NCBI GenBank assembly: GCA_965119685.1
Contig: OZ221971.1
Coordinates: 1,054,001 to 1,118,000, forward strand
Length of the DNA: 64,000 bases
Direction: 5' to 3'
Source of the DNA: Merdibacter sp965119685
Lineage (GTDB): Bacteria; Bacillota_I; Bacilli_A; Erysipelotrichales; Erysipelotrichaceae
Shown: positions 44,421-53,489 of the stretch, piece after piece
How positions within the stretch are numbered: position 1 is the first letter of the stretch
How the letters are laid out: each line of letters begins with the position of its first letter
Made by a program: the position numbers and the translations under genes
Notes under the pieces: model-generated
What the model saw: only the letters and a program-made list of their open reading frames with translations
Told to the model about the DNA's origin: nothing
Database searches by the model: none

Positions 44421-44711
44421 ATGGAACAAAGTAAAACCCCCACCAAGGCAGTCGCTTCCTTGGCATTAGGCATCATCTCTATCGTCTGCGTGCTCGGCTT
44501 TTTTTATACGAGTTTCGTCGGTGCCGTAACCGGCCTGATTGCCATCATCCTTGCCTCTAAAGCGAGAAAAGAATATAAAAGCGGAATTGCGACGGCGGGC
44601 TTCGTCTGTGGGATCGTCGGCACTTCGCTTTCCCTGCTGATGTTTGCCAGCTGCTGTTGCTACGTCGCATATGTCGATCAGTTTTTTCGTTCGTATTCAT
44701 TTTTTTGGTGA
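44421..44711 (+). CDS. DUF4190-type small membrane protein
   Basis: A 96-residue protein with two membrane spans joined by a short basic loop (ASKARKEYKSGIATAGFVCG), the DUF4190 layout. A Cys cluster (ASCCCYV) lies in the second span. AAGGAGGG stands 7 bases before ATG. Function unknown. It precedes lgt by about 100 bases on the same strand and may be co-transcribed with it. Confidence 0.75.
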   Translation: MEQSKTPTKAVASLALGIISIVCVLGFFYTSFVGAVTGLIAIILASKARKEYKSGIATAGFVCGIVGTSLSLLMFASCCCYVAYVDQFFRSYSFFW

Positions 44712-44813
44712 ATCGCTGCTCATGCCTGTTTTCAAATACTGCACAAATTTTATTAAATGCAAATTCACTGATGGAACAAATGAGGCCGTGTTCTCGTATA
44801 AGGAGGGAGAGCT

Positions 44814-45629
44814 ATGCTTCCGGAAATACAAGTGTTTGGAATATCGATTCAGACCTATGGCCTGCTGACCTTGCTGGGCGCGGTGGCTGCTATCATTTAC
44901 TGCTCATACAACGTGCGTAAACGCGGCCTTGACAGCGATGCGCTGATTGATATTTTGATCTATGCGGCCATCGGCGCTTTGATCGGCGGCAAGCTGCTTT
45001 ACATGCTCGTCGACCTGCCGTGGCTGATCGATCACCTTCCGCAGATGATCGCCGACCCCCTTTCCTTGCTGCATTATTTAGGCATCGGATTCGTTTTTTA
45101 CGGTGGACTGCTCGGCTTATTTGCCGCGGTGTTTCTCTATTTTTACAGACATCCGGCATTGCTGCTGGAAGAGTATTTGGAAGCCTGCATGCCCGCATTC
45201 CCTCTCTTTCACTTTTTTGGCAGGATCGGCTGTTTTCTTGCCGGCTGCTGCTATGGGGAAACCGGCACCTCCATCTTTACCATGCCTCTTTACACACAGG
45301 CAAATCCGGATGTGCTCATGTCCCGCTATCCGGTGCAGTTATTTGAGGCGCTGTTTAATCTGCTGTTGTTTGTATGTCTGTGCCTGTTATCCTATCGCCG
45401 GCGCAATGCGTTTCACCAGCTGGGATTTTATCTATGCGCTTATGGGACATTTCGCTTTTGCATCGAATGGCTGCGTGCGGATGCCATCCGCGGTGTCTGG
45501 CTGTTATCCACTTCTCAGTGGATCTCTCTGATTTTAGTACCATTCGGCGTTTGGATGCTGAAAGACAGCGTGCGGTTTCTTCGCTGGCTGGAGCGAATGC
45601 GAAACAAGAGCAATGAAACAAAGAGATGA
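44814..45629 (+). CDS. lgt: Prolipoprotein diacylglyceryl transferase
   Basis: A 271-residue membrane enzyme that attaches diacylglycerol from phosphatidylglycerol to the lipobox cysteine of prolipoproteins. It shows seven hydrophobic segments and the Lgt signature FFGRIGCFLAGCCYGE near residue 138, containing the essential Arg and Gly residues. The N-terminal SIQTYGLLTLLG and the GFVFYGGLLG stretch near 90 are also conserved. AAGGAGGGAG precedes ATG by 4 to 6 bases. A terminator follows at 45665-45706. Confidence 0.92.
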   Translation: MLPEIQVFGISIQTYGLLTLLGAVAAIIYCSYNVRKRGLDSDALIDILIYAAIGALIGGKLLYMLVDLPWLIDHLPQMIADPLSLLHYLGIGFVFYGGLLGLFAAVFLYFYRHPALLLEEYLEACMPAFPLFHFFGRIGCFLAGCCYGETGTSIFTMPLYTQANPDVLMSRYPVQLFEALFNLLLFVCLCLLSYRRRNAFHQLGFYLCAYGTFRFCIEWLRADAIRGVWLLSTSQWISLILVPFGVWMLKDSVRFLRWLERMRNKSNETKR

Positions 45630-45664
45630 TGATCTACTTTACTATAGAAAAGAATGTATAAAAG

Positions 45665-45706
45665 AGAACGGGAGAGGAGATTTTAACGCATCCGTTCTTT
45701 TTTTTC
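45665..45706 (+). terminator. Terminator of lgt
   Basis: AGAACGGG pairs with TCCGTTCT across an 18-base loop, followed by a long T-run. Confidence 0.75.
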
Positions 45707-45922
45707 TTTTTGTTGATACTTATTTTAAAATGAAAACGCGATGGACGGCATCTTTTTTATCTGTTTCAATACCGTCAAGAGGGGGTTGAGATAGCCGTAA
45801 AGCCGCCTGTGCTTTTTGAGGAGGGGATGAGCGAGATGAATCGAAAAAGCGAACAGAACGCCCGCTTGTTCATTGCGTGACAATCAATTCGCTTTCGTTT
45901 TTATTTCTCATTTTTGATCATG

Positions 45923-46372
45923 TTACTCTTTTGCTGTGGAGTGCTCTTTTTGAAACACATACTCCTCTGCGGCAGAATCGACATTTTGCCGCTTTTCAAC
46001 AATGGCGTAGCCGCGTTTTTTCAGAAAATCGACAGCCGGTGCGCTTTGACGGTAACAACGGCAGTAAAAACCGTCATAGTGCTCCTCAAAATATCGCAGA
46101 AGCGCGCTGCCGATACCCTTGCGCTGATAACCCGGAATGACGAAAATGCGCACCATGTTGGAGTCACGCACATAAGCGCCGAATCCCAGCAGCACGCCGC
46201 CCTCCTCACAAACATAGACATCCGAGCGCACCGGTGAATATTTGATGCGGATGCTCTTATATTGCTTCGTCCAATAAGTTTCCTTAAAACCATAATGCGC
46301 ACTGCGCATACTCATCAGCCACATATCGGCAATGATGCCGTTTTCCTCTTTTCTTGCCTCTCGAATTACCAT
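45923..46372 (-). CDS. GNAT-family N-acetyltransferase
   Basis: About 149 residues of the Gcn5-related acetyltransferase fold. The acetyl-CoA site RIFVIPGYQRKGIGSALL lies near residue 80-97 (Q/RxxGxG/A), and the C-terminal APAVDFLKKRGYAIVE strand-turn is typical. The acceptor substrate is unknown. I prefer ATG 46372 to a GTG three codons earlier. It follows the thioesterase gene by 17 bases and probably shares its transcript. Confidence 0.82.
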   Translation of the reverse strand: MVIREARKEENGIIADMWLMSMRSAHYGFKETYWTKQYKSIRIKYSPVRSDVYVCEEGGVLLGFGAYVRDSNMVRIFVIPGYQRKGIGSALLRYFEEHYDGFYCRCYRQSAPAVDFLKKRGYAIVEKRQNVDSAAEEYVFQKEHSTAKE

Positions 46373-46389
46373 GGGGATCACTTCTTTCC

Positions 46390-46785
46390 TTATCGATTCC
46401 GCTTGTTGGCGGCCTTTGCTTCAAATGCGTCCTTGTTGACGATGAAACGCTCGTGCGTGGCAGTGCCGATGACATCCTTTTCATCCTTGGCAACAATGTG
46501 AAAAGTGACTTTTTTACGGTCGACTGCAATGATTTCCGCCTGCGCCCAAACCTTCATTCCCAGCGGAGTCGCGGCGTCATGCGTCGTATCCATCCGAATG
46601 CCGACGCTGGTCTCCCCTTCCTCTAAAAACGAGGAGAGAAGCGTTGCCGCTGTGTTTTCCATCAAGGCGATCATCATCGGCGTCGCATATACGTCGACGA
46701 TACCGCTGCCTACGCTGCTTGCCAGCATTTCCTCACTTACCAGACACTCCTTACAAAGAGATGCCCGCAATTCGATTTCCTTCAT
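46390..46785 (-). CDS. Hotdog thioesterase, FlK-like
   Basis: A 131-residue single hotdog-domain protein resembling fluoroacetyl-CoA thioesterase FlK and many anonymous acyl-CoA thioesterases. Conserved blocks are VYATPMMIALMENTA (about residue 33; includes Thr and Glu of the FlK triad) and GIRMDTTHDAATPLG (about 65; includes the His). Most such proteins hydrolyse ordinary small acyl-CoAs. GAGGAAACG lies before ATG. The acetyltransferase downstream shares the transcript. Confidence 0.82.
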   Translation of the reverse strand: MKEIELRASLCKECLVSEEMLASSVGSGIVDVYATPMMIALMENTAATLLSSFLEEGETSVGIRMDTTHDAATPLGMKVWAQAEIIAVDRKKVTFHIVAKDEKDVIGTATHERFIVNKDAFEAKAANKRNR

Positions 46786-46874
46786 ATCGTTTCCTCACAT
46801 TCCTTTAAACCTGTGTCCATTATAGCATAGAAATGTTTTATACAGCCATACTAATGATGAATGGAGTGATAAAA

Positions 46875-47531
46875 ATGTTCTGTTACAAAGAAATGCATAA
46901 TGTATCGCATCTGCATGGCGGTTATGAGGAAGCGCTGGCACAGTGGTTAGATACCCATCCCGACGGGTTGGGAATGCAGCTGAGCTTTTGCATGCAGCTG
47001 ATTCGTGCGGGTTTCAGCGTGCAGAAACGAAGTGCGCGCATCACGCTGTATGCGATGGCGATGGAACAGCTCAGCGTCAGTGAGCGTCTGGCTATATTGC
47101 TGCATGAAATGCGCGGGGAAGATGCCCGCAGCATCGATGTGGAAAATGACAACATTCCAAGCATTGCATGGATCAAAGAACAAGATTCACAGTGGAACAG
47201 CGAGCCGATGCCTTTTGATTACAATGCTGTGCTGAGAATGAGCAGAGAACGGGTACAGGCTGTGTGCGATTTGCTGAGGGAGGCGCTTCGCCGCTGTGAT
47301 CGGCGGGAAAATTGCACGATTTTGGAAAATTTAAACAAGCGTGAGGAGAATATTTTACGAGAGCTTCGGCGGTTGATCGATGCCGCAAATCCTGAGGAAT
47401 GTGCAGATTTTCACTTAGGGGAAGACAGCGCCTTTGATTGGAATGCTTCCAATTATTTCGATGAACCAAACCCGCAGTTCTTTTCACAGCGGGAGATCGC
47501 CGCAGATAAAGAACCGCGCTCCCATCATTAG
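46875..47531 (+). CDS. Hypothetical protein
   Basis: A 218-residue, largely helical, acidic protein. Its middle part (RITLYAMAMEQLSVSERLAI) and a charged helix near 130-170 are visible, but I recognise no family. There is no signal peptide or membrane segment. I start at ATG 46875, 8 bases after GGAGTG; the open frame extends 14 codons upstream without a ribosome site. It is divergent from the thioesterase gene and ends before a terminator. Confidence 0.7.
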   Translation: MFCYKEMHNVSHLHGGYEEALAQWLDTHPDGLGMQLSFCMQLIRAGFSVQKRSARITLYAMAMEQLSVSERLAILLHEMRGEDARSIDVENDNIPSIAWIKEQDSQWNSEPMPFDYNAVLRMSRERVQAVCDLLREALRRCDRRENCTILENLNKREENILRELRRLIDAANPEECADFHLGEDSAFDWNASNYFDEPNPQFFSQREIAADKEPRSHH

Positions 47532-47571
47532 CAAAGAGGGATGCGTGGCTTGTGATCTATAGATAAAAGGA

Positions 47572-47599
47572 AGAAAGCGCGCGAATGAGTGCGCTTTTC
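47572..47599 (+). terminator. Terminator of the hypothetical gene
   Basis: AAAGCGC pairs with GCGCTTT over a 10-base loop, ending in TTTT. The following 350 bases up to deoC contain no gene I can support. Confidence 0.65.
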
Positions 47600-47948
47600 A
47601 TGCGTTGGAAAACAGGGATGGAAAGAAAATCACATGGAGCGTACCTTGTCTTTCGGCGTGTTGCCATGAGTATGGCGATACGTTTTTCAGGCAGTTAAGA
47701 AAGTGATTAGAAAGGTTGGTCAGCCCCTTTGCGGCTGATAAGAATAGGGGATCTAAACGATAGCGCCAGAGGGTATCTTTCCGCTCGTGAAAATAAAGAG
47801 GACGATGATCGTGTGAATTGTGTATGCCTCGCATATTCTTTTTGGTTCCATATTGTCGGTCAGTCTTTGTGAAATGCGGGGAATGCGGGCAATGGCGATT
47901 GCGGAGATGACAAAACTATGCTATGCTTCCCATAGAAAGTGAGGGACT

Positions 47949-48590
47949 ATGATGAAGCGTAGTAAATATATTGATCACACGCTGTTGAAAGCAGACGCCC
48001 GGCGGGAAGATATTGAGCGTTTATGTGCAGAGGCAAAGCAATATGATTTTGCCAGCGTTTGCGTCAATACGTACTGGGTGCCGCTATGCGCCACGTTGTT
48101 AGCGGGCAGCGATGTGAAGGTGTGCTGTGTCGTCGGTTTTCCGCTGGGAGCGATGAGCAGCAAGGCGAAAGCGTTTGAAGCGGCAGACGCGTGTGCGCAG
48201 GGAGCGCAGGAGATCGATATGGTGATCAATATCGGAGAATTGAAGGCAGGCAACGATGCAGCGGTGGCAGCAGACATCCAGGCCGTTGTCAATGCTGCCC
48301 AAGGTGCAACAGTCAAAGTGATTTTAGAGACCTGCCTGCTGACGAAGGAGGAGATCGTGAGAGCTTGTCATCTGTGCGTAAAGGCAGGTGCGGCATTTGT
48401 GAAAACTTCTACCGGTTTTTCTGTCAGCGGTGCACGGGTGGAAGATGTGAAGATCATGAAGGAAGCAGTAGCATCATTGTGTAAGGTGAAAGCGTCCGGC
48501 GGTATTCGCACGGCACAGGACATGAATGAGATGATCAAGGCCGGCGCAGATCGCATCGGAGCCAGCGCGGGAGTGGAACTGCTGAAATAA
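47949..48590 (+). CDS. deoC: Deoxyribose-phosphate aldolase
   Basis: A 213-residue class I aldolase splitting 2-deoxyribose 5-phosphate into glyceraldehyde 3-phosphate and acetaldehyde. The Schiff-base lysine is Lys152 in FVKTSTGFS. IDHTLLKADA at the N-terminus, the EIDMVINIGELK block near 88 and KASGGIRTAQDM near 180 (second active lysine) are all typical. Two ATG codons stand in a row at the start; GTGAGGGACT precedes them. It stands alone, without the other nucleoside catabolism genes. Confidence 0.94.
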   Translation: MMKRSKYIDHTLLKADARREDIERLCAEAKQYDFASVCVNTYWVPLCATLLAGSDVKVCCVVGFPLGAMSSKAKAFEAADACAQGAQEIDMVINIGELKAGNDAAVAADIQAVVNAAQGATVKVILETCLLTKEEIVRACHLCVKAGAAFVKTSTGFSVSGARVEDVKIMKEAVASLCKVKASGGIRTAQDMNEMIKAGADRIGASAGVELLK

Positions 48591-48960
48591 CGAAAAAGGT
48601 TTATAATGGATAAAATGCGCTAACCCAAAAAGTGAGAGTTAAAATCTAACGATGAGCAATTCATCTTTAACATCCTATAAAGTGTAATTGTCAAAGCGTC
48701 AGTTGCTCTGTCATCTGCACTTGTTTTTAATTACTCATATTTTGCCGTCTTGCCATTCAATCAAATGAGGCTTTCAACCTGGAGGCCAAAAGGAAAAGAG
48801 ATTTGTATCCTGCGAGGAGGAACAGGGAAGCCGCAACTTTTATCGCGGATGGCAGAGGAATATTTGTAGGGGAATCGTCTCTCTTTCTAAGCAGATCGCT
48901 CACCTATTTCATAGTATTTTCATAGTATTCCCTATGGATCTGTAACAGTATCTTCGTTTT

Positions 48961-49033
48961 CTTTTTACCGGATACAGCCGATCAGATTGTCAATGCTTTC
49001 TTTTTGCCGGAGACAGCCGATCAGAGTGCCAAT
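48961..49033 (+). repeat. Two-copy direct repeat in an intergenic region
   Basis: A 34-base unit, CTTTTTACCGGATACAGCCG and onward, occurs at 48961-48994 and, with four differences, at 49000-49033 (period 39). A partial third copy, TTTTGCCGGAGA, lies near 49268. The 48591-49113 region has no gene; no function is apparent. Confidence 0.6.
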
Positions 49034-49078
49034 CTACGTTTTTCAGCAATGGCATATCGCCATCTATTTTTTAATATG

Positions 49079-49102
49079 AAAAAAACACCATCGCTGGTGT
49101 TT
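49079..49102 (-). terminator. Terminator of tRNA-Asn
   Basis: On the minus strand AAACACCA and TGGTGTTT form an 8-base stem with a GCGA-type loop and a following T-run. Confidence 0.8.
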
Positions 49103-49113
49103 CTTTATCATCA

Positions 49114-49189
49114 TGGCGCCTGAAACAGGACTCGAACCTGTGACCTGCCGGTTAACAGCCGGATGCTCTACCTACTGAGCTATTCAGGC
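49114..49189 (-). tRNA. tRNA-Asn (GTT)
   Basis: A complete cloverleaf on the minus strand: acceptor GCCTGAA with TTCAGGC, D arm AGCTCAGTAGGTAGAGC, anticodon stem CCGGC/GCCGG with loop TGTTAAC containing GTT, T arm ACAGGTTCGAGTCCTGT, discriminator G and encoded CCA. Confidence 0.96.
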
Positions 49190-49451
49190 AATTCCTGATT
49201 GCTCATATATATTAGCATAAGAACGTATAGATGGCAACAGTTTTTTCAAAAAAATTGTCGCTCCCATTTTGCCGGAGATTTTGACTGAGCGAAACCTTAA
49301 ACGAACACAGGCTTTTGTATGCAGCCGCCCTATTCGTTTTGGTTCATTTTAACGAAACTGTTTCTAGCGCATTCTGTTCGCTTCTTTTTCCCCGCTGTGT
49401 TATACTATTATCAGCATCAAGTGAAACCATCGTTTATAGGAGTTGAAAATA

Positions 49452-49823
49452 ATGAATATTCATGAATCAGGCGAAGACTATTTAGAGGCAATTCTCAAGC
49501 TGCAGCAGACGCATGGAAGAGTGCGTTCAATCGACATCGCAAAAGAATTGGATTACTCCAAACCCAGCGTTTCCCGTGCGATGAGCATTTTAAAGGAGCG
49601 CGGTCTCATCGAGATGGAGGATAGAGAGATCACACTGACAGAAGAAGGCATGAAAATCGCCTCCAGCATTTACAGCCGCCACCGTTATTTGCAAAACTTT
49701 TTACAGGAGCTTGGGGTGGATGCGCAGACGGCGGAGAATGATGCGTGCCGCATGGAGCATGTCATCAGTGAAGACAGCTATCAAAAGCTGCAGCAGTTCA
49801 TCGAAGAACACCGCCAGCGCTGA
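49452..49823 (+). CDS. DtxR/MntR-family metal-dependent regulator
   Basis: A 123-residue metal-sensing repressor. The N-terminal winged HTH includes DIAKELDYSKPSVSRAMSIL. Metal ligands can be matched to Bacillus MntR: Asp9, Glu12, His77, Glu102 and His103. At the position of MntR Glu99 there is Cys99 (NDACRMEH), as in iron-sensing DtxR, so metal choice is open between manganese and iron. I start at ATG 49452 with AGGAG 9 bases ahead, not the TTG three codons before. No metal transporter is next to it. Confidence 0.85.
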   Translation: MNIHESGEDYLEAILKLQQTHGRVRSIDIAKELDYSKPSVSRAMSILKERGLIEMEDREITLTEEGMKIASSIYSRHRYLQNFLQELGVDAQTAENDACRMEHVISEDSYQKLQQFIEEHRQR

Positions 49824-49873
49824 TCTGCGCGGCAAGCAGGTCTAACGATTGAGAACAGCAATAAGAAATGGTT

Positions 49874-49963
49874 AAAAAGGATAGGCGCCAGCCTGTGTGA
49901 AAAAGCGCTCGCTTACAGATGGAACGAGACGTTTGCGCGGGGAAGAGGCGTCTGTCCTTTTTT
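49874..49963 (+). ncRNA. Structured RNA or complex terminator
   Basis: A 16-base outer stem without mismatch (49874-49889 with 49947-49962, two G-U pairs) encloses an inner hairpin (GCGCTCG region with CGAG...GCGC). The outer stem ends in a run of T. It lies between the metal regulator and proB and could be a terminator with a decorated loop or a small RNA. Confidence 0.45.
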
Positions 49964-50227
49964 AGCGGGTTTCCTTTAGCTTTTCATCAGCAGCGGGCAT
50001 CAGGCGATAGCGCCTGTTTTTTTATCGACAGCTCCCTCTTCATCAATATGGGGATAACGGCGAAGTAAAGCCACATTTGTTCTCGATCATAGACAATAGA
50101 AAGATCATGCAGAGAAAGAATAAAAGTGCACAGTATCGTTTGATTGCGGCATTCTTCTCTTTTGCCGCTTTTGTTTGTGTTCACTGCTGCACTGTGATAT
50201 AGTTTAGAAAAAGATCGGGTGAAACAA

Positions 50228-51004
50228 ATGGAGAAAAGACGAATTGTCGTGAAAGTGGGATCGTCGACGATCACACATGAAAGCGGAGGTCTGCATCTGC
50301 GAAAGCTGGATCTGCTGGCGCGGGTGCTCAGCGATTTAGGCAATGCCGGACATGAGGTACTGCTGGTGAGCAGCGGTGCCATTGCGGCCGGAAGGGGAAA
50401 GCTGCATCATGCGGATCGGCCGCAGACGTTACAGGAAAAGCAGGCGATGGCGGCGGTAGGACAGTGTGAGCTGATGTATATCTATGATAAGCTGTTTGCA
50501 CAGTATTCTCGCAAGGTTGCACAGCTGCTGCTGACGAAGCGCGATCTTGAGGATGAGCAGCTGCGGCAAAATGCTTTGAACACATTACAGGAGCTGCTTC
50601 GCTATCAGGTGCTTCCGATCATCAACGAGAATGACAGCATCGCTACCGATGAGATCGTCTATGGTGACAATGATACGCTCAGTGCGATTACGGCACGTTT
50701 GATAGGGGCGGATCTGCTCGTGCTGCTCAGTGACATCGAGGGCTTGTATGACAGCGATCCTTCCATCAATCCGCAAGCGCGAAAGATCGACGTTGTCGAA
50801 ACGATTGATGAACGCATTTTAGCGATGGCCGGCAAGAGCGCATCCAAGGTGGGCACCGGCGGCATGATTACAAAGTTACAGGCGGCGCAGATTGCCACAC
50901 AGGCCGGCTGTGATATGGTAATTGCGAATGGAGAGGACCCGTGCATCCTCTATGATTTGATCGAAGGCAACAATTGCGGCACCTTATTTCGGGCGCGGAG
51001 GTGA
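50228..51004 (+). CDS. proB: Glutamate 5-kinase
   Basis: A 258-residue amino-acid kinase that phosphorylates glutamate in the first step of proline synthesis. Family motifs: RIVVKVGSST at the start, LLVSSGAIAAG near residue 50, NENDSIATDE near 135 and KVGTGGMITKLQAA near 203. It is the short form without the RNA-binding-like PUA domain. I start at ATG 50228; a GTG three codons earlier is possible and the ribosome site is weak. proA follows after 4 bases. Confidence 0.92.
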   Translation: MEKRRIVVKVGSSTITHESGGLHLRKLDLLARVLSDLGNAGHEVLLVSSGAIAAGRGKLHHADRPQTLQEKQAMAAVGQCELMYIYDKLFAQYSRKVAQLLLTKRDLEDEQLRQNALNTLQELLRYQVLPIINENDSIATDEIVYGDNDTLSAITARLIGADLLVLLSDIEGLYDSDPSINPQARKIDVVETIDERILAMAGKSASKVGTGGMITKLQAAQIATQAGCDMVIANGEDPCILYDLIEGNNCGTLFRARR

Positions 51005-51008
51005 GTGT

Positions 51009-52250
51009 ATGGATGAGATAAGAGAGCAGGGAAGACGCTGTAAGCAGGCGAGCTACGCTTCAGCACAGCTGAGCAGCGAGCAGAAAAATGCGGCGCTGCA
51101 TCGCATGGCGGACTTGCTGTGGGAACAAAGAGAGAGCATTTTGTCCGCTAACGCGCAGGACGTGGAAAAAGCGCGTCAGGCGGGAAGAGGAGAGGCGCTG
51201 ATCGATCGTCTCTCGTTAGATGAGGGGCGTTTAAAGGCGATCTGTGAAGGTGTGCGGCAGGTGGCGTCGCTGCCGGACCCCTGCGGCAGGGTGTTGGAAG
51301 AATGGGATCGCGGCGATTTGCATTTTATTAAGCGCAGCGTTGCGATCGGCGTGATCGGCATCATCTATGAAGCGCGTCCCAACGTCAGTGTGGATGCGGC
51401 GGCGCTGTGTTTGAAAAGCGGCAACGTCTGTTATCTCAGAGGCAGCAAAGAGACGTTAACGACCAATCGGATGCTGTGTCATTGGATGCGTGAAGCGCTG
51501 CGTCAATGTCAGATAGATGAAAATTGCATCGCTTTGGTGAACGATGGCAGTCATGAGGCGGCGGATCGTTTCATGCGCATGAAAGACTGTCTCGATTTGC
51601 TGATTCCCCGTGGAAGCGCGCGGCTGATTGCACATTGTGTGGAACATGCCAGCGTTCCGATCATCGAGACCGGCAGCGGCAACTGTATCTTGTATATCGA
51701 CCGCGTTGTGGATGAGAGCGAGGTCATTCCGATCGTGATCAATGCGAAGTGTCAGCGAGTTAGTGTCTGCAATGCGGCAGAGAGTCTGTTGATTCATCGC
51801 GAGCGGCTGGATTTGGTACCCTCTTTGTTGCGCGCACTTAAGGAGCACGGGGTGAAAATTCATGGGGATGCCACGATTTGCAGCTTGGATGAGGATGTGA
51901 TCGCGGCAACGGAGAAGGACTATGCAATGGAGTACCTTGATTATGAGATCTCTATTAAGGTAGTAGACAGCTTGGAAGAAGCCATTGAACATATCAACAC
52001 GCATCACACGATGCACTCCGATGCGATTTTAAGCAGTGATCCGCAGGCGATTGAAACCTTTATGAATAAAGTGGACGCGGCGGTCGTTTACGCCAACGCT
52101 TCTACGCGCTTTTCAGATGGCAATGAATTTGGCTTTGGCGCGGAGATCGGCATTTCGACGCAAAAGCTGCATGCCCGCGGGCCGATGGGACTGCGCGAGC
52201 TGACGACCTATCGCTATCAGGTGTACGGCAAGGGAACGATTCGCAAATAA
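51009..52250 (+). CDS. proA: Gamma-glutamyl phosphate reductase
   Basis: A 413-residue NADPH-dependent aldehyde dehydrogenase-fold enzyme, the second step of proline synthesis. Recognisable are IYEARPNVSVDAAALCLKSG (about 120), the EHASVPIIETGSGNC block (about 215) and the catalytic cysteine in RVSVCNAAESLL (about 255). FGFGAEIGISTQKLHARGP near 375 completes the family signature. The first ATG stands 5 bases after GGTGAG. It ends at a terminator near 52440-52487. Confidence 0.95.
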   Translation: MDEIREQGRRCKQASYASAQLSSEQKNAALHRMADLLWEQRESILSANAQDVEKARQAGRGEALIDRLSLDEGRLKAICEGVRQVASLPDPCGRVLEEWDRGDLHFIKRSVAIGVIGIIYEARPNVSVDAAALCLKSGNVCYLRGSKETLTTNRMLCHWMREALRQCQIDENCIALVNDGSHEAADRFMRMKDCLDLLIPRGSARLIAHCVEHASVPIIETGSGNCILYIDRVVDESEVIPIVINAKCQRVSVCNAAESLLIHRERLDLVPSLLRALKEHGVKIHGDATICSLDEDVIAATEKDYAMEYLDYEISIKVVDSLEEAIEHINTHHTMHSDAILSSDPQAIETFMNKVDAAVVYANASTRFSDGNEFGFGAEIGISTQKLHARGPMGLRELTTYRYQVYGKGTIRK

Positions 52251-52439
52251 AGAAGGAAAGGTATTTGCATGCCGGCTGCCTTGTCCCGCTAAATATTTCT
52301 GATCTCACTATACGGTTGCGTGTGCTGATCTATTGATACATTGTGTTGATATAGTGACGATACGAAGATATAAGAGAAGATATCAATAAGAAAACAGCGG
52401 GGCTGTAACAAAAAGAAAAAGGAATATCACTATGCAAAG

Positions 52440-52487
52440 AAAAACCGGTATTGACGCGGGAGGACGCTGTTTTACACCGGTTTTTTT
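52440..52487 (+). terminator. Terminator after proBA
   Basis: AAAAACCGGT pairs with ACCGGTTTTT with a 26-base loop and a seven-T tail. The A-run on the other side makes it usable from both directions. No gene is visible in 52251-52727. Confidence 0.75.
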
Positions 52488-52727
52488 CTTTGGTTTCTGC
52501 AATTTCTGCCGCTAAATCCATGGAACAAAACGCATCTGTCTCCTTATTGATATGACGCCTCTAAAGGTTTCTAATCCCACTGTTTTTGTAGGTTTCTCAA
52601 TAAATGTCTTTCTATGGGTGACACAGGCGATCCATTGACGATAGACCATACGATAATGGCAATGAACTGGCAGGATGTGATGAAAAGCCAAAGAAGAAAC
52701 ACTTTCAATGCGTTGGAGTGCGAACGC

Positions 52728-53489
52728 TCAGCGCTTGCGGTAAAGAAAGCTGAAATGGCGGTGCGTCGTATGATTTCTGCGGTATGAAAAACACATGTCT
52801 TCTTCCTGATAGGTATCGTAAGGGGAGATCGTGATGTGTTCTCTTTGGATGCCATGCGCCAAAAGCATGTGCACGTTCAACCCGACATTATCACACAGGG
52901 CGCTGCCATCCGCCTGCATCGTCAGATAAGGAGCAGTATCAAAGGGGAGCGCAGCTATTTGATCGATGACATCCTGACGGATTTGAAAAGAAGCGCGATG
53001 AATGCAGGGAGCGATCCAGACCCGTGTCGTCTGTGGACAAAGGCCTTCCTGTTTCAGCTTTGCCAGTGTGTGGTAGGTGATCTGCTTGACACTGCCGGGC
53101 CATCCGCTGTGGATGGCGCCGATGAACCCTGAGGAAGAGTCGTGAAGCAGCAGCGGGACACAGTCGGCGGTGAATACGCCGATCAATAGCGGGTCGTCAC
53201 TGTATAAAGCGTCACAGTCCTGGATTGCATCCTGTACGCAAAAGGCGCCGCGGCCGCCCTCGTGCATCGTGACACGCTGACAGTGAGCACTGTGTGTTTG
53301 ATTCGCAAGACACCACTGCGTCAGTGAAACGCCCAGTTCCCTGCATAGCGCTTCTCTATTTTTCATCACTTCCTGCGGCGTATCCCCGCTGTGAAGAGCG
53401 AGAGAACCCTCGCAAGGCAATGTGGAATCACGCAGCGTGGCTGCCGCCAACAGTGTGTCATCCTCATACAGCTTCAACAGTTTCATCAT
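52728..53489 (-). CDS. PgeF/YfiH-type laccase-domain protein
   Basis: A 253-residue protein of the family once called multicopper polyphenol oxidase, now known to include zinc-dependent purine nucleoside phosphorylase/adenosine deaminase and peptidoglycan-editing members. The three metal ligands fall in LALHSGDTP (about residue 33), the cysteine of TADCVPLL (about 110) and GAIHSGWPGS (about 127). IAPCIHRASFQI near 160 is also conserved. It stands alone between two long gene-poor stretches. AGAGAGGAACGC lies before ATG. Confidence 0.88.
   Translation of the reverse strand: MMKLLKLYEDDTLLAAATLRDSTLPCEGSLALHSGDTPQEVMKNREALCRELGVSLTQWCLANQTHSAHCQRVTMHEGGRGAFCVQDAIQDCDALYSDDPLLIGVFTADCVPLLLHDSSSGFIGAIHSGWPGSVKQITYHTLAKLKQEGLCPQTTRVWIAPCIHRASFQIRQDVIDQIAALPFDTAPYLTMQADGSALCDNVGLNVHMLLAHGIQREHITISPYDTYQEEDMCFSYRRNHTTHRHFSFLYRKR

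Noticed and set aside
48961..49033. A CRISPR array
   Set aside because: Only two imperfect copies with a 5-base gap. There are no spacers of regular length and no cas genes in the window.
52571..52855. A 94-codon minus-strand frame overlapping the end of the PgeF-like gene
   Set aside because: It overlaps a well-supported gene in another frame and has no ribosome site. The PgeF-like protein ends normally, so a frameshift is not needed.
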